A program made the translations under genes and the position numbers. DNA of 64,000 nt from Polynucleobacter sp. JS-JIR-II-b4 (GTDB taxonomy: Bacteria; Pseudomonadota; Gammaproteobacteria; Burkholderiales; Burkholderiaceae): the NCBI RefSeq assembly GCF_018687815.1, contig NZ_CP061306.1, positions 124,001 to 188,000 on the forward strand, written 5' to 3'. Below, in pieces: positions 36,315 through 47,426 of this stretch. The stretch's first letter is position 1. Each line of letters begins with the position of its first letter. The notes under the pieces are model-generated. The model was given only the letters and a program-made list of their open reading frames with translations, did not search any database and was not told the origin of the DNA.

Positions 36315-37265
36315 ATGAACATAACTCATCGCCCAGTGTTACTGGCCGAGGCGGTGACGGCGCTAGTTGGCGGTCCGCTGATTCGGAATCAAGATACAGA
36401 AAACAAAATTTTGGTGATCGATGGAACCTTCGGGCGCGGCGGTCATACACAAGCTTTACTCAAGGAGTTGAATCCTTCGGCGCGCATGATTTCTTTCGAC
36501 AAAGATTTGGATGCGATTGCAGTGGCGCAAAAAATCAACGACCCAAGATTGAAAATCGTGCACGACAGTTTTGCGCAGATGGATCAGTACGCAGAAGCGG
36601 AATCAGTCGATGGAATATTGTTGGACTTGGGGATCAGTTCGCCCCAAGTGGACGAAGCGCATCGGGGATTTTCTTTTCGTCGAGAGGGTCCACTCGATAT
36701 GCGCATGAATACCGATCATGGTTTAACTGCAGCAGAGTGGTTGGAGCAGGCGCCACCGGAGGAAATCACTCACGTGATTAAGACTTACGGAGAAGAACGC
36801 TTTGCATTTCAGATCGCAAAAGCCATAGTGGCTAAGCGAGAAGAAGGCCTTTCCCCTAAAACGACTACTCAGTTGGCAAGCCTAGTTGCAAGCGTGGTGC
36901 GTACCCGCGAAGCTGGCCAAGATCCCGCAACAAGAACCTTTCAAGCATTACGTATTTTTATTAATCGCGAGTTAGAAGATTTGGAGCTCGGTTTGAAGGC
37001 GGCTTTGAAATTATTAAAGCCCGGCGCAAGACTTGCAGTGATTAGTTTTCATTCGTTAGAAGATCGCATCGTGAAGCAGTTTATGCAAGCGCATGCAAAA
37101 GTCGAAGTGCCCCGTGGGTTACCGGTACGCGAAAAAGACTTGCCACAAAGCGCCCTCGAAATTATTGGTCGAGTTAAGCCAAGCGATGCTGAGGTATCTG
37201 AGAATCCTCGTGCCCGCTCTGCAATCATGCGTGTGGCTGAAAAGCGCATGGGAGTATCCGCATGA
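36315..37265 (+). CDS. rsmH: 16S rRNA (cytosine-1402-N4)-methyltransferase
   Basis: RsmH (MraW) methylates N4 of C1402 in the ribosomal P site. The 316-aa protein starts with [10 protein letters not shown] and has the SAM motif [13 protein letters not shown], then [43 protein letters not shown] and the C-terminal [12 protein letters not shown]; all are RsmH hallmarks. It overlaps ftsL by four bases (ATGA). It is conserved in the dcw cluster even though its product acts on ribosomes. Confidence 0.97.
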   Translation: MNITHRPVLLAEAVTALVGGPLIRNQDTENKILVIDGTFGRGGHTQALLKELNPSARMISFDKDLDAIAVAQKINDPRLKIVHDSFAQMDQYAEAESVDGILLDLGISSPQVDEAHRGFSFRREGPLDMRMNTDHGLTAAEWLEQAPPEEITHVIKTYGEERFAFQIAKAIVAKREEGLSPKTTTQLASLVASVVRTREAGQDPATRTFQALRIFINRELEDLELGLKAALKLLKPGARLAVISFHSLEDRIVKQFMQAHAKVEVPRGLPVREKDLPQSALEIIGRVKPSDAEVSENPRARSAIMRVAEKRMGVSA

Positions 37266-37528
37266 ATCGCGCTACCTTGACTCTGCTCGCATTGCTATTG
37301 ATTTGCGCCCTATCTCTGGTTGCGGCTCAGCAACGTGCGCGAAAATTATTCATCCTTCAAGAGCGCGCGCAGATAGAAGAGCGTAAGTTAAACCAAGACT
37401 GGTTGCGTTTAGAGTATGAGCAGCGGAATTTATCGAAGTCTGCACGTATTCGCGACGTCGCTCGCAATCAATTACATATGTCTCCGATTTCTCCTGAGCG
37501 CACCTTGTATTTAAAGGAGGCGAAATGA
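37262..37528 (+). CDS. ftsL: Cell division protein FtsL
   Basis: FtsL is a bitopic divisome protein that joins FtsB and FtsQ and signals activation of FtsWI. The 88-aa protein has one membrane helix (about 4-22; [18 protein letters not shown]), then a periplasmic coiled coil (about 25-60, rich in Arg, Gln and Leu) and a [18 protein letters not shown] end, as in other betaproteobacterial FtsL proteins. It overlaps both rsmH and ftsI by four bases. Identification relies on size, topology and position; the family diverges fast. Confidence 0.93.
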   Translation: MNRATLTLLALLLICALSLVAAQQRARKLFILQERAQIEERKLNQDWLRLEYEQRNLSKSARIRDVARNQLHMSPISPERTLYLKEAK

Positions 37529-39297
37529 GACCGGTTGGCTTCTCTACTACGCCAAATTTAGTTTTACGCCTGCCAATGTGGCGGTCGCGTTTGATGCTAT
37601 TCCTTTTGTTCTTTGTGTTCATGATGCTGCTTCTCCGTGCGTTTTGGATTCAGGGTCCAGGAAATGCGTTCTATGAAGCTAAAGGTGTGCGTGGCACTCA
37701 ACGCGAATTGGAGCTACCCGCTAGTCGCGGAAAAATTTTGGATCGTAACGGCCAAGTGATTGCAACGAGCTTGGAAGCCAAGTCGGTGATTGCCTATAAC
37801 GACACCGTTCCAGATGATTTGGCCGCAGACAAAGTGCAGAAATTGGCAAGTCTTTTGCAAATGAGCGAATCTGATCTGCGCAAAAAGTTGAAAGAAGAGC
37901 GCAAGCAGGTTTTCTTAAAGCGTCAAGTAGATCCAGTTGTAGCGCAGCAAATTAAACAGCTAGAGATCCCTGGCATTGGTTTAAATAATGAATATCGTCG
38001 CTTCTACCCTGAAGGTGAGGCGATGGCGCACGTGGTTGGCTTTACAAATGTGAATGACAAAGGTCAAGAAGGGATGGAGCTTTCTCGTGAGAATGAGCTT
38101 GCTGGTCATCCCGGTCAAAGACGTGTGGTGGTTGATCGTTTAGGTCGTGTTGTTGAGGATGTTGCAATCCTGCAGTTGCCACAAAATGGAAAAGACTTAA
38201 ACCTATCTATTGATAGCAAGATTCAGTTCCTAGCATATAACGCTGTTAAAGACGCTGTTGAAAAGCATCACGCTAAAGCGGGTGGCGCTGTAGTGCTCGA
38301 TACACAAACGGGCGAGATTTTGGCATTGGCAAATTATCCAAGCTACAACCCAAATGATCGAAGGTATTTAACAGGCGAGCAATTACGTAACCGCGTATTG
38401 ACCGATACCTTTGAGCCTGGTTCAACTATCAAGCCGTTAACCATTTCAATTGCTTTAGAAAAAGGTGCAATTAAACCGGATACCAATATGGTGATTGGTG
38501 CGAGTTATTTAGTTGGACCTAAGCCAATTACCGACACGCATCCATATGGGAATCTAACGGTTGCACAAATTATTCAAAAATCTAGCAACATTGGTACTGC
38601 AAAGATTGCGATGAACAATCTTTCCCCCGAAGAAATGTGGGACTTATATACCGCAGTTGGCTTTGGTCAAGCGCCAAAAATTGGCTTTCCTGGTGCGGTC
38701 TCTGGTACGGTTCACCCATTTAAAAAATGGATGCCCACTGATCAAGCCCGTATTGCATTTGGCTACGGTATTTCTGCATCACTCTTTCAGGTAGCGCGCG
38801 CATACACAGTCTTTGCACGTGATGGCGAATTAGTTCCCCTGACGATTGAGCGTAGTCCTGAGTTCAAGCCGGGCATTAAAGTGCTCTCACCAAAAACGGC
38901 TATTGAAATGCGCAACATGATGGAGGCGGTTACTGAGCCGGGGGGAACTGCAGTCAAAGCGCAGGCTGAAGGTTATCGCGTTGGCGGAAAAACAGGCACT
39001 GCCCATAAATTAGTTGGCAAAGGATATGGCAATTCTTATCGCGCTTACTTTGCTGGACTTGCTCCTATTAGCGCTCCACGTATTGTGGTTGCGGTAATGA
39101 TTGATGAGCCTACTGGTGGAAGTCACTACGGTGGTGATGTTGCGGCACCCGTATTCTCGACAATTGTTGGGGAGACGCTCCGTTCATTGAATGTCTTGCC
39201 AGACAACAAAGTAAAGCAAATGGTGTTGGAAGATAAGGCCCCAGAAGAAATTCGGCCAGCAGCTGCACACGCTCAACATGTGGTTTTGAAACGATGA
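37525..39297 (+). CDS. ftsI: Peptidoglycan D,D-transpeptidase FtsI (PBP3)
   Basis: FtsI cross-links septal peptidoglycan. The 590-aa protein has a short cytoplasmic tail, one membrane helix (about 22-40), the non-catalytic pedestal with RGKILDRNGQVIATS (68-82), and the transpeptidase domain with SxxK (Ser300-Lys303 in EPGSTIKP), SxN (Ser353-Asn355 in KSSNIG) and KTG (489-491). AAAGGAGG precedes its ATG. It overlaps ftsL and murE by four bases each. Target of beta-lactams such as aztreonam in related bacteria. Confidence 0.97.
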   Translation: MRPVGFSTTPNLVLRLPMWRSRLMLFLLFFVFMMLLLRAFWIQGPGNAFYEAKGVRGTQRELELPASRGKILDRNGQVIATSLEAKSVIAYNDTVPDDLAADKVQKLASLLQMSESDLRKKLKEERKQVFLKRQVDPVVAQQIKQLEIPGIGLNNEYRRFYPEGEAMAHVVGFTNVNDKGQEGMELSRENELAGHPGQRRVVVDRLGRVVEDVAILQLPQNGKDLNLSIDSKIQFLAYNAVKDAVEKHHAKAGGAVVLDTQTGEILALANYPSYNPNDRRYLTGEQLRNRVLTDTFEPGSTIKPLTISIALEKGAIKPDTNMVIGASYLVGPKPITDTHPYGNLTVAQIIQKSSNIGTAKIAMNNLSPEEMWDLYTAVGFGQAPKIGFPGAVSGTVHPFKKWMPTDQARIAFGYGISASLFQVARAYTVFARDGELVPLTIERSPEFKPGIKVLSPKTAIEMRNMMEAVTEPGGTAVKAQAEGYRVGGKTGTAHKLVGKGYGNSYRAYFAGLAPISAPRIVVAVMIDEPTGGSHYGGDVAAPVFSTIVGETLRSLNVLPDNKVKQMVLEDKAPEEIRPAAAHAQHVVLKR

Positions 39298-40844
39298 GGG
39301 TGGATTTGAAAATAGACACCAATCATTTGATTGACCACTTACATACTTTAGCGAACTCCTCCGCAAAAGTATGTGCGGATAGTCGCCAGATACAGTCTGG
39401 CGATATCTTTTTTGCCTACCCTGTAGGTCATGGCAACGCCTTGCGCGATGGTCGTCAATTTATTGAGGTTGCATTAGAGTGCGGGGCAGCCGCAGTAGTG
39501 TTCGATCCGGCGGGTATGGGTAAGCAATTTTTAGATCATCCACAATGTTTTCCTATTGAAGATCTTGCTGCAAAAGCAGGGGAGCTTTGTGCGCAATGGT
39601 ATGGTTATCCGAGCAAAGAATTAAAAATCATTGGTGTCACTGGCACTAATGGCAAAACTAGCATCACGCAATGGTTAGCCCAGGCTTTAGATGCTAGCAG
39701 TCATCACACTGCAGTTTTGGGCACCTTAGGCACTGGGTTCCCTGGTGCATTAGTGCAAACTGGCTATACCACTCCAGATGCACCTAAATTACAAACGCAG
39801 TTAGCAGAGTTGCGTAGCGCTGGAGCTAAACAAGTCGCGATGGAAGTATCTTCGCATGCTTTGCATCAAGAGAGAATCGCTGGAACAGATATTCAATGCG
39901 CAGTATTTACGAATCTGACGCAGGATCATTTGGATTACCACGGCAGCATGGCTGATTACGCGGAGGCAAAGGCTAAGTTATTTCAGCAAACCGGTCTTGA
40001 GCACGCAGTGATTAACTTGGATGATGCTTTTGGTCGTGAGCTTGCCATGAACTTGTTGGCAAAAGAGGGCTTGAAGGTCTGGGCATATGCATTGTCTCAA
40101 TCCGCGTTCCAAGGATTTGAAAAATTTGGTGATCGTTTATGCCGTATCTATGCAAAAGATATCCTACTGAGTGGAGCGGGTTACAACGCAAGCTTCATTT
40201 TTGATGGAGTGGGAAGTGCTCAATTGCATATTCCTTTGCTAGGTGAGTTTAATTTAAGTAATGCGCTTGCGGTGTGGACGGTATTACTTTCACAGGGTAT
40301 GAGCTTGGAAGTAGCCGCTCAAAAAGTTAGCCAATTAAATCCAGTGATTGGCCGTATGGAGTTAATTCCTTTGGGTAAATCTCAAAAGAAAGAGGGCTTG
40401 TTAGCAGTTGTGGATTACGCGCATACCCCAGATGCTTTAGAGAAAACCTTACAAGCATTACGTCCTATTGCTGAGCAGCGCGGTGGAAAAATTTGGTGTG
40501 TCTTTGGTTGTGGCGGTGATCGTGATGCTGGTAAGCGTTCGCTTATGGGCGCTGTTGCAGAACGCAATGCCGACCATATTCTAATTACAAGTGACAACCC
40601 TCGTTCTGAAGATCCACAAGCCATTATGGAGATGGTGCGCGGTGGTATTAGCAAGGATGCACAGAACGTTCAAGCTATAGCCGATCGTGCATCTGCCATC
40701 ATGTCTGCAATTCGTCATGCAGATGTTTGCGATATTGTCTTAGTTGCTGGTAAGGGTCATGAAACTACTCAAGAAATCAATGGCAAGAAATTTGATTTTT
40801 CTGATCAAGAACATATTCGCTTAGCCGCTGGAGGCGGAGTCTGA
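39294..40844 (+). CDS. murE: UDP-MurNAc-tripeptide synthetase (meso-diaminopimelate adding)
   Basis: MurE adds the third residue to the cell-wall stem peptide. The 516-aa Mur ligase has the P-loop GTNGKT (117-122), MEVSSHALHQERIAG, FTNLTQDHLDYHGSM and the C-terminal substrate motif DNPR (in TSDNPRSEDP), which specifies meso-diaminopimelate rather than lysine. This tells the wall type of the organism. It overlaps ftsI by four bases and murF by one (TGATG). Confidence 0.97.
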   Translation: MRVDLKIDTNHLIDHLHTLANSSAKVCADSRQIQSGDIFFAYPVGHGNALRDGRQFIEVALECGAAAVVFDPAGMGKQFLDHPQCFPIEDLAAKAGELCAQWYGYPSKELKIIGVTGTNGKTSITQWLAQALDASSHHTAVLGTLGTGFPGALVQTGYTTPDAPKLQTQLAELRSAGAKQVAMEVSSHALHQERIAGTDIQCAVFTNLTQDHLDYHGSMADYAEAKAKLFQQTGLEHAVINLDDAFGRELAMNLLAKEGLKVWAYALSQSAFQGFEKFGDRLCRIYAKDILLSGAGYNASFIFDGVGSAQLHIPLLGEFNLSNALAVWTVLLSQGMSLEVAAQKVSQLNPVIGRMELIPLGKSQKKEGLLAVVDYAHTPDALEKTLQALRPIAEQRGGKIWCVFGCGGDRDAGKRSLMGAVAERNADHILITSDNPRSEDPQAIMEMVRGGISKDAQNVQAIADRASAIMSAIRHADVCDIVLVAGKGHETTQEINGKKFDFSDQEHIRLAAGGGV

Positions 40845-42292
40845 TGTCTATCATGACGACCCTTGCACAAGCGCAGGCAATGTTGCCTGGAAGTAAATTA
40901 CTGAATACTTCTGCACAAGCTGCCCAGGAAATATCGATTTCTCGAGTGGGTACTGACAGTCGTCATATCGATCGTAATGAATTATTTGTCGCTTTAGTTG
41001 GTGAGCGCTTTGATGCACATGACTTTTTATCCGATGTTGCTAAGGCAGGCGCTAGTGCCGCCCTAATTAGTGCGCAAGATAAATGCCCGCCGGACTTACC
41101 TGCTATTTGCGTTTCAAACACGCGTGTTGGTTTAGGGAATTTAGCAAAAGCATGGAGGGCTAATCACCCCATTCCTTTGGCGTTGGTTACTGGCAGCAAT
41201 GGTAAGACTACCGTTAAAGAGATGATTGCTTCAATTTTTAAAGCCGCAGTGGGCGAACAAAATACTTTGGTTACCAAAGGAAATCTGAATAACGATATTG
41301 GTTTGCCATTAACGCTGTTGAAATTGCGCGCAACGGATCGCCTTGCTGTGGTTGAGCTCGGCATGAATCATCCTGGTGAAACAGCGCAGTTAGCTGCGAT
41401 TGCGCAAGCAAATATCGCATTAATTAATAATGCCCAGCGCGAGCATCAAGAGTTCATGGCTACGGTAGCGGCAGTAGCAGAAGAGCATTCTGATGCCATT
41501 CGTACTTTGCCAAGCGATGGAATTGCTGTATTTCCAGCAGATTCAGAATTTTCAAGTGTTTGGCGCAAGGCGGCTGCAGGCCGCAAGGTTATCGATTTTG
41601 TATTGTCATCTGCGCAGGCCAAACTATCGGCTGCAGTGACTGGAAGTCTATTAAGTAACGGGCTTGTGCAGATACAAACTGAACAAGGGACCATTGAAGT
41701 TCAGTTAAATACTTTGGGCAGTCACAATGTTCGCAATGCATTGGCTGCAACTGCTGTTGGTGTCGCAGCAGGTGTAAGTCTTGAAAAAATTAAACAGGGT
41801 CTCGAATCATTCTTGCCAGTAAATGGACGTATGCAAGCAAAGGCGATTGATTCAAATCACACCTTAATTGACGACAGCTACAACGCCAATCCGGATTCTG
41901 TAAGAGCGGCTATCGATGCTTTGAAACAATCAGGTAATTTATCTTGGTTGATTTTGGGTGATATGGGTGAAGTGGGCGATCAGGGCCCTGAGTTCCATCG
42001 TGAAGTGGGGGCTTATGCTGCTGAGCAAGGAATCTCAAAACTATTTGCTTTGGGGGAGCAATGCCAATTTGCCCTGCTGGGATTTAATGAAGTTGTTGGC
42101 AATAGTGCGGCTGCATCTAGTGCAACTCATTTTGCCGATATGGATAGTCTCATCATGCAATTAAGAGATGCTTTACATGCCCAGTCTAGCGGCAGCAATC
42201 AGCACTTAAATATTTTGGTTAAAGGTTCACGGTTTATGCGCATGGAGCGTGTAGTACAGGCCTTGTTAGAGGAGGCTAAAACATGCTCTTAA
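40844..42292 (+). CDS. murF: UDP-MurNAc-tripeptide:D-Ala-D-Ala ligase
   Basis: MurF joins D-Ala-D-Ala to the tripeptide, finishing the cytoplasmic stem. The 482-aa ligase shows [24 protein letters not shown] (substrate domain), the P-loop [13 protein letters not shown] (about 107-119), [14 protein letters not shown] and [17 protein letters not shown], all typical of MurF. It starts one base inside the murE stop and overlaps mraY by ten bases. A second ATG (40853) is also possible. Confidence 0.97.
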   Translation: MSIMTTLAQAQAMLPGSKLLNTSAQAAQEISISRVGTDSRHIDRNELFVALVGERFDAHDFLSDVAKAGASAALISAQDKCPPDLPAICVSNTRVGLGNLAKAWRANHPIPLALVTGSNGKTTVKEMIASIFKAAVGEQNTLVTKGNLNNDIGLPLTLLKLRATDRLAVVELGMNHPGETAQLAAIAQANIALINNAQREHQEFMATVAAVAEEHSDAIRTLPSDGIAVFPADSEFSSVWRKAAAGRKVIDFVLSSAQAKLSAAVTGSLLSNGLVQIQTEQGTIEVQLNTLGSHNVRNALAATAVGVAAGVSLEKIKQGLESFLPVNGRMQAKAIDSNHTLIDDSYNANPDSVRAAIDALKQSGNLSWLILGDMGEVGDQGPEFHREVGAYAAEQGISKLFALGEQCQFALLGFNEVVGNSAAASSATHFADMDSLIMQLRDALHAQSSGSNQHLNILVKGSRFMRMERVVQALLEEAKTCS

Positions 42293-43452
42293 TGTTGGCG
42301 CAATGGTTGCAAGATGATTTCGGATTCTTCCGAGTATTTAACTACATCACTTTCAGAGCGGTGATGGCAACGGTGACTGCATTATTGATTGGTTTAGCTG
42401 CGGGACCTTGGGTGATTCGCAAATTAAGCGCCCTGAAAATGGGTCAGGCAGTCCGCACTGATGGGCCTCAAACCCATTTAGTGAAATCAGGCACCCCAAC
42501 TATGGGTGGTGTTTTGATTTTGATCGGTATCTTTATCTCATGCATGTTGTGGGCCGATCTCAGCAATCGATTTATTTGGATTGTGATGATTGTGACTTTT
42601 GGTTTTGGTTTAGTTGGCTGGGTAGATGACTATCGCAAAGTAGTCTACAAAGATCCTAAAGGCATGGCCTCAAGAGAGAAGTTTTTCTGGCAAACACTAA
42701 TTGGTTTATTTGCCGCTATCTATCTTGCATTCTCCGTTTCTGAGGTCAATAACCTAAAAGTATTGCAATTATTTTATGAGTGGTTAAGAAGTGGATTTGC
42801 TTTAGATCTGCCTGCAAAAACCAACTTGCTACTGCCCTTCATGAAAGAAGTGAGCTATCCATTGGGTGTGATGGGCTTCATTATTTTGAGTTACTTAGTA
42901 ATCGTGGGTAGTAGTAATGCAGTGAACTTAACCGATGGTCTTGATGGCCTTGTCATCATGCCGGTGATCTTGGTAGGAGCTGCTTTGGGTGCTTTTGCTT
43001 ATGTGATGGGTAATGCGATTTATGCAAAGTATCTCCTCTTCCCTTACATACCAGGTGCTGGTGAACTCATGATCTTCTGTGGAGCTATGGGCGGTGCTGG
43101 CTTAGCCTTCCTTTGGTTCAACACACACCCAGCACAAGTATTTATGGGTGATGTGGGCGCACTTGCTTTGGGCGGAGCCCTTGGCACCATCGCTGTGATT
43201 GTTCGTCAAGAAATTGTGTTGTTTGTGATGGGCGGCATCTTTGTTGCTGAGACTGTTTCGGTAATGATGCAAGTATTTTGGTTCAAGCTCACTAAAAAAC
43301 ATTTTGGAGAAGGTCGTCGCATTTTCCGGATGGCGCCATTGCATCACCATTTTGAATTGGGTGGTTGGAAGGAGACGCAAGTGGTTGTGCGTTTCTGGAT
43401 CATTACCATCCTCCTGGTCTTAATTGGCTTATCTAGCTTGAAGTTACGGTGA
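42283..43452 (+). CDS. mraY: Phospho-MurNAc-pentapeptide transferase
   Basis: MraY moves phospho-MurNAc-pentapeptide to undecaprenyl phosphate, giving lipid I. The 389-aa protein has about ten membrane helices and the three catalytic loops: TPTMGGVLI then VDDYRKV (paired Asp), NLTDGLDGL and the [11 protein letters not shown] histidine box. GAGGAGG lies before the ATG inside the murF end. Target of tunicamycin-type and other nucleoside inhibitors in the family. Confidence 0.97.
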   Translation: MLLMLAQWLQDDFGFFRVFNYITFRAVMATVTALLIGLAAGPWVIRKLSALKMGQAVRTDGPQTHLVKSGTPTMGGVLILIGIFISCMLWADLSNRFIWIVMIVTFGFGLVGWVDDYRKVVYKDPKGMASREKFFWQTLIGLFAAIYLAFSVSEVNNLKVLQLFYEWLRSGFALDLPAKTNLLLPFMKEVSYPLGVMGFIILSYLVIVGSSNAVNLTDGLDGLVIMPVILVGAALGAFAYVMGNAIYAKYLLFPYIPGAGELMIFCGAMGGAGLAFLWFNTHPAQVFMGDVGALALGGALGTIAVIVRQEIVLFVMGGIFVAETVSVMMQVFWFKLTKKHFGEGRRIFRMAPLHHHFELGGWKETQVVVRFWIITILLVLIGLSSLKLR

Positions 43453-43465
43453 TTCAAAAGTAAAT

Positions 43466-45088
43466 ATGTTGATTTTAGAAAATACCTTTGCAAATGCAGC
43501 CTTCATGAGTGATGAAGGTTACCAAGCTCCAAATCGATTCCTTATCTTGGGATTGGGCGAGTCTGGCGTAGCTATGGCGAAGTGGTGCCTACGAAATGGC
43601 GCCGAAGTCCGCTTAGCGGATACACGTGATCAAACCTCCTTTACTGTGCGTCAAAATGCTTGGCTGGAAGAGCTTCGGATTGCTGGCCTCAAAGATGTTT
43701 GTTTTGGTCCCCTGGATGAAAGCTTACTGAAGAATATTGACGTGATTGGTATTAGCCCGGGACTTTCTCCGGTGCAAGACCCAACCTATGCTTTCTTGGT
43801 TAAGGCTGAGCAGGCTGAAATCGATGTGTGGAGTGAAATTGAATTTTTTGCTCGCGCAATTTCTGCTTTAAGTCGTATGTCACAAGCGCAAGAGTTGAGT
43901 TATGCGGCTGCAGTACTGGCTGTGACTGGCACCAACGGTAAAACAACTACCACCGCATTAACCGGGCAACTCTGTGAGCGTGCTGGCAAGAAAGTTGCTG
44001 TTGCAGGAAATATTAGTCCTGCAGCATTAGACAAGCTCATGAGCTGCTTGGATATTGCCGATCAAATCGTAGATATGCCGGATGTTTGGGTCTTGGAGTT
44101 ATCTAGTTTTCAGTTGGTTTACACCCACACCTTGAATGCTACAGCAGCAACGGTATTGAATATTACTCAAGACCATTTGGATTGGCACGGCGATATGCAA
44201 GCATATGCGCAAGCTAAGTCACGGATATTTGGTGTTGATACAGTATGCATTCTGAATCGTGATGATTCTCTTGTGATGGGATTATTGTCTGAAGAGCAAA
44301 AAGCAGAGAGAGCCATTGTGACCTTTGGCTCCAATCGCCCAGATGAGCAAGGCGCTTTTGGAATTGAGCACGACTTACGTGCGGGCGGAATTGATTGGCT
44401 GGTATGGGCTGAAGTAGATGAGGATGTTGAGCCCAAGCCTAAGCGTCGTCGTAAATCTGCAGTAGTAGAAGAGGATGAGCCATTACGACTAAAACGTTTA
44501 ATTCCAGCTGACGCCTTAAGAATACGTGGCCGTCACAATGCATTAAATGCGCTAGCAGCCCTGGCCTTAGCGCGTGCTGCTAACTTACCCATGAACGCAC
44601 TCTTACATGGCTTGCGTGATTACCATGGTGAGCCACATCGTGTACAAAGTATTGCGATTGTTAAAGATGTTGAGTACGTAGATGACAGCAAGGGCACTAA
44701 TGTAGGTGCGACTGTCGCTGCATTAAATGGCTTAGGCAGCAACGAGTCTGGCAAGCGCATTTGGTTGATTGCTGGTGGTGATGGCAAAGGCCAGGATTTC
44801 AGTCCGCTACGCGAACCCGCTTTACGTTTTGTGAAGGGTGCTTTCCTAATCGGCAAAGATGGCGCTGCAATTGGTGAAGCTCTTGGCTCTGGAATTCAAA
44901 GCACAAATTGTGGCGATTTAATTTCTGCAGTTCAGGCTGCTGCCTCAAAAGCTGTATCAGGAGACTTGGTATTACTCTCACCAGCCTGTGCAAGCTTAGA
45001 TCAGTTCCATGACTATGTTGAGCGTGCTCAAGTATTTGCTGCAGAGGTTGAAGAGCTAGGCATGCGCTTTGAAGGAGTCCAGGTATGA
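43466..45088 (+). CDS. murD: UDP-MurNAc-L-alanine:D-glutamate ligase
   Basis: MurD adds D-glutamate, the second stem residue. The 540-aa protein is about 100 residues longer than E. coli MurD. The P-loop GTNGKTTT is at 155-162, with LELSSFQL and NITQDHLDWHG following. The extra length comes partly from an N-terminal leader (1-22), the ALSRMSQAQELSYAA stretch (134-148) and a charged loop (about 318-343) with KPKRRRK and EEDE. The start is unsure: ATG 43466 has no clear ribosome site and ATG 43505 (MSDEGYQAP) is an alternative. It overlaps ftsW by four bases. Confidence 0.95.
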   Translation: MLILENTFANAAFMSDEGYQAPNRFLILGLGESGVAMAKWCLRNGAEVRLADTRDQTSFTVRQNAWLEELRIAGLKDVCFGPLDESLLKNIDVIGISPGLSPVQDPTYAFLVKAEQAEIDVWSEIEFFARAISALSRMSQAQELSYAAAVLAVTGTNGKTTTTALTGQLCERAGKKVAVAGNISPAALDKLMSCLDIADQIVDMPDVWVLELSSFQLVYTHTLNATAATVLNITQDHLDWHGDMQAYAQAKSRIFGVDTVCILNRDDSLVMGLLSEEQKAERAIVTFGSNRPDEQGAFGIEHDLRAGGIDWLVWAEVDEDVEPKPKRRRKSAVVEEDEPLRLKRLIPADALRIRGRHNALNALAALALARAANLPMNALLHGLRDYHGEPHRVQSIAIVKDVEYVDDSKGTNVGATVAALNGLGSNESGKRIWLIAGGDGKGQDFSPLREPALRFVKGAFLIGKDGAAIGEALGSGIQSTNCGDLISAVQAAASKAVSGDLVLLSPACASLDQFHDYVERAQVFAAEVEELGMRFEGVQV

Positions 45089-46356
45089 ACTTAAAAGAAA
45101 AATTCTTTCCTGAAAATCGGCTTGGACTAAATCGCTTCTGGAATTTTTCAAGAGGCGGAATTGATAACTTCCGCACTGGCTTGCGAGATGCTGTTTCAGG
45201 CGTAGAACAAACCCGTTCCCGCATGATGGACTATGACCAGTTGCTCGTATGGGCAATTTTGTCGCTGATGTTAATTGGTTTGGTAATGGTGTACTCCGCT
45301 TCGATTACTTTGGCTGATGGACCAAAGTACGCAAATTACAGTAGTAACTTTTTCCTGATTCGTCACGTGATCTCTTTGTTGATTGCGATTGGTGTCGGTA
45401 TCTGGGCTTTTAAGATCCCTACTAAGGTATGGGATCGTTATTCACCAGTCATTTTTGGGTTTACCGTTTTATTGCTGATCGCCGTTCTAATTCCTGGTGT
45501 AGGAAAGGGTGTGAATGGTGCGAAGCGTTGGATTCCTCTGGGATTGATGAATTTTCAGCCATCTGAGTTGATGAAATTTGCTGCTGTGATCTTTGCAGCA
45601 AGCTACACCGTTCAACGTCAGGAATATCTCCATTCCTTTGTGAAGGGCATGCTACCGATGGGTATTGCAGTTGCTCTGGTAGGCGGTCTATTGATGGCTG
45701 AGCCAGACATGGGCGCATTCGTAGTGGTTGCTTTGATTGCATTCGGCATTCTCTTTTTGGGCGGTATTAATGCCAAGTTATTTGGCGGCTTGATTTTGGT
45801 TGGGTTGATGAGTGGCGCAACGATGATTGCGCTCTCCCCATTCCGTCGCGGACGCATGCTAGCCTTTATGGATCCTTGGCAAGTAGATAACGCTGCTAAT
45901 AAGGGTTACCAGTTAACACATTCATTGATGGCATTTGGTCGGGGCGAATGGTTTGGTACAGGACTTGGTGGTAGCGTAGAAAAACTGCACTACTTACCAG
46001 AAGCGCATACCGATTTCATCATGGCTGTGATTGGTGAAGAGTTGGGATTTGTTGGTGTGGTGGTGATGATCTTCTTGTTTTATTGGATCGTACGTCGTGC
46101 CTTCTTAATTGGCCGCACTGCTTTACAGCTAGATCGTAGCTTTGCAGGACTTGCAGCTAAGGGCGTTGCCATTTGGATTGGTTGGCAGGCTTTCATCAAT
46201 ATGGGTGTGAACCTTGGGTTGTTACCAACCAAAGGCCTGACTTTGCCATTGGTAAGTTATGGCGGCTCTGGAATTTTGATGAATGCGGTAGCTGTAGCAA
46301 TGTTACTGCGCATCGATTTTGAAAATCGCATCCTCATGCGTGGAGGGAAGCTTTGA
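45085..46356 (+). CDS. ftsW: Septal peptidoglycan glycosyltransferase FtsW
   Basis: FtsW polymerises lipid II into glycan at the septum together with FtsI. The 423-aa SEDS protein has a cytoplasmic N-tail (about 1-50) and ten membrane helices. It includes the catalytic loop with the conserved Asp (LMAEPDMGAFVVVALIAFG), KGYQLTHSLMAFGRGEWFGTGLGGS and the final LLPTKGLTLPLVSYGGSGILM signature. GGAG lies before the ATG. Placed between murD and murG as in most dcw clusters. Confidence 0.97.
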   Translation: MNLKEKFFPENRLGLNRFWNFSRGGIDNFRTGLRDAVSGVEQTRSRMMDYDQLLVWAILSLMLIGLVMVYSASITLADGPKYANYSSNFFLIRHVISLLIAIGVGIWAFKIPTKVWDRYSPVIFGFTVLLLIAVLIPGVGKGVNGAKRWIPLGLMNFQPSELMKFAAVIFAASYTVQRQEYLHSFVKGMLPMGIAVALVGGLLMAEPDMGAFVVVALIAFGILFLGGINAKLFGGLILVGLMSGATMIALSPFRRGRMLAFMDPWQVDNAANKGYQLTHSLMAFGRGEWFGTGLGGSVEKLHYLPEAHTDFIMAVIGEELGFVGVVVMIFLFYWIVRRAFLIGRTALQLDRSFAGLAAKGVAIWIGWQAFINMGVNLGLLPTKGLTLPLVSYGGSGILMNAVAVAMLLRIDFENRILMRGGKL

Positions 46357-47426
46357 CTAAACCCTCAATCTTAGTGATGGCTGGTGGTACTGGTGGGCAT
46401 ATCTTTCCAGGCCTTGCTGTCGCTGAATATTTGCGGATATGCGGTTGGAAGGTCTCTTGGTTAGGTAATCAAGCTGGCATGGAGTATCGCCTCGTAAAGT
46501 CTTGTGATTTTCCATTTGAGGCGGTCGAGTTCGGGGGCCTGCGTGGCAAGGGATTAAAAGCAAAGTTGATGTTGCCTATTAATCTTATGCGCGCTTGCCA
46601 TCAAAGTTGGAAGATTATGCGACGCTTAAAACCAAATGTGGTTTTAGGTATGGGCGGTTACATTACTTTCCCTGGTGGTTTGGTGTCTAAATTATTGAAG
46701 CGCCCATTGGTCCTACATGAATCTAATTCGGTAGCTGGAAGTGCTAATCGTGCGCTAAGCAAAATTGCAATGCGAACTCTCACTGGATTCCCCAACACAA
46801 TGGATCATGCAGAGTGGGTAGGAAATCCGATTCGGGAAGAGTTTGATCACATGCTAGCGCCTGCAGTACGTTATGACCAGCGCCAGGGGCCTTTATCTAT
46901 CTTGGTGGTAGGTGGTAGCCTGGGTGCCGCTGCCCTTAATGAAAATATTCCGGCTGCCCTGGCATTAATTCCAGTAGAGTCACGTCCCAAAGTAATTCAT
47001 CAGGCAGGCGACAAGCATTTAGCAGATCTACAGAAGCGATATGCCGATTTAGGTGTAATGGCAGATATTCGTCCCTTCATTGATGACATGCCATCTGCAT
47101 ATTCACAGGCCGATTTGGTTATTTGCCGTTCAGGCGCCATGACAGTTTCTGAAATAGCAGCTTGTGGTATCGCCTCTTGCCTTATTCCATTCCCATTTGC
47201 GATTGATGATCATCAAACTGCGAATGCACAGTTTTTGGCGAATACGAATGCAGCAATTTTGTTACCGCAACCATTACTAAACCCGCAAGATTTAGCAATG
47301 ATGATTCAGAACTTTAATCGCAAAGAATTAAAAGAGATGGCATTACGTGCGCATGCTTTAGCAAAACCACGCGCTACCCAGCGTGTAGCTGAGGTATGTG
47401 CAGATTGTGCGGGAGTAGGAATATGA
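46353..47426 (+). CDS. murG: Lipid II synthase MurG
   Basis: MurG adds GlcNAc to lipid I at the inner face of the membrane. The start is TTG 46353, supported by GGAGGG at 46342-46347 and by a four-base overlap with the ftsW stop; no ATG keeps the N-terminal strand. The 357-aa GT-B protein has [54 protein letters not shown] and [15 protein letters not shown] for the two substrate sites. It overlaps murC by four bases. Confidence 0.96.
   Translation: MTKPSILVMAGGTGGHIFPGLAVAEYLRICGWKVSWLGNQAGMEYRLVKSCDFPFEAVEFGGLRGKGLKAKLMLPINLMRACHQSWKIMRRLKPNVVLGMGGYITFPGGLVSKLLKRPLVLHESNSVAGSANRALSKIAMRTLTGFPNTMDHAEWVGNPIREEFDHMLAPAVRYDQRQGPLSILVVGGSLGAAALNENIPAALALIPVESRPKVIHQAGDKHLADLQKRYADLGVMADIRPFIDDMPSAYSQADLVICRSGAMTVSEIAACGIASCLIPFPFAIDDHQTANAQFLANTNAAILLPQPLLNPQDLAMMIQNFNRKELKEMALRAHALAKPRATQRVAEVCADCAGVGI

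Noticed and set aside
36299..36781. 160-codon plus-strand ORF over the start of rsmH
   Set aside because: It is an alternate frame of rsmH with low-complexity Arg/Gly/Ser content and no family resemblance; rsmH has all expected motifs.
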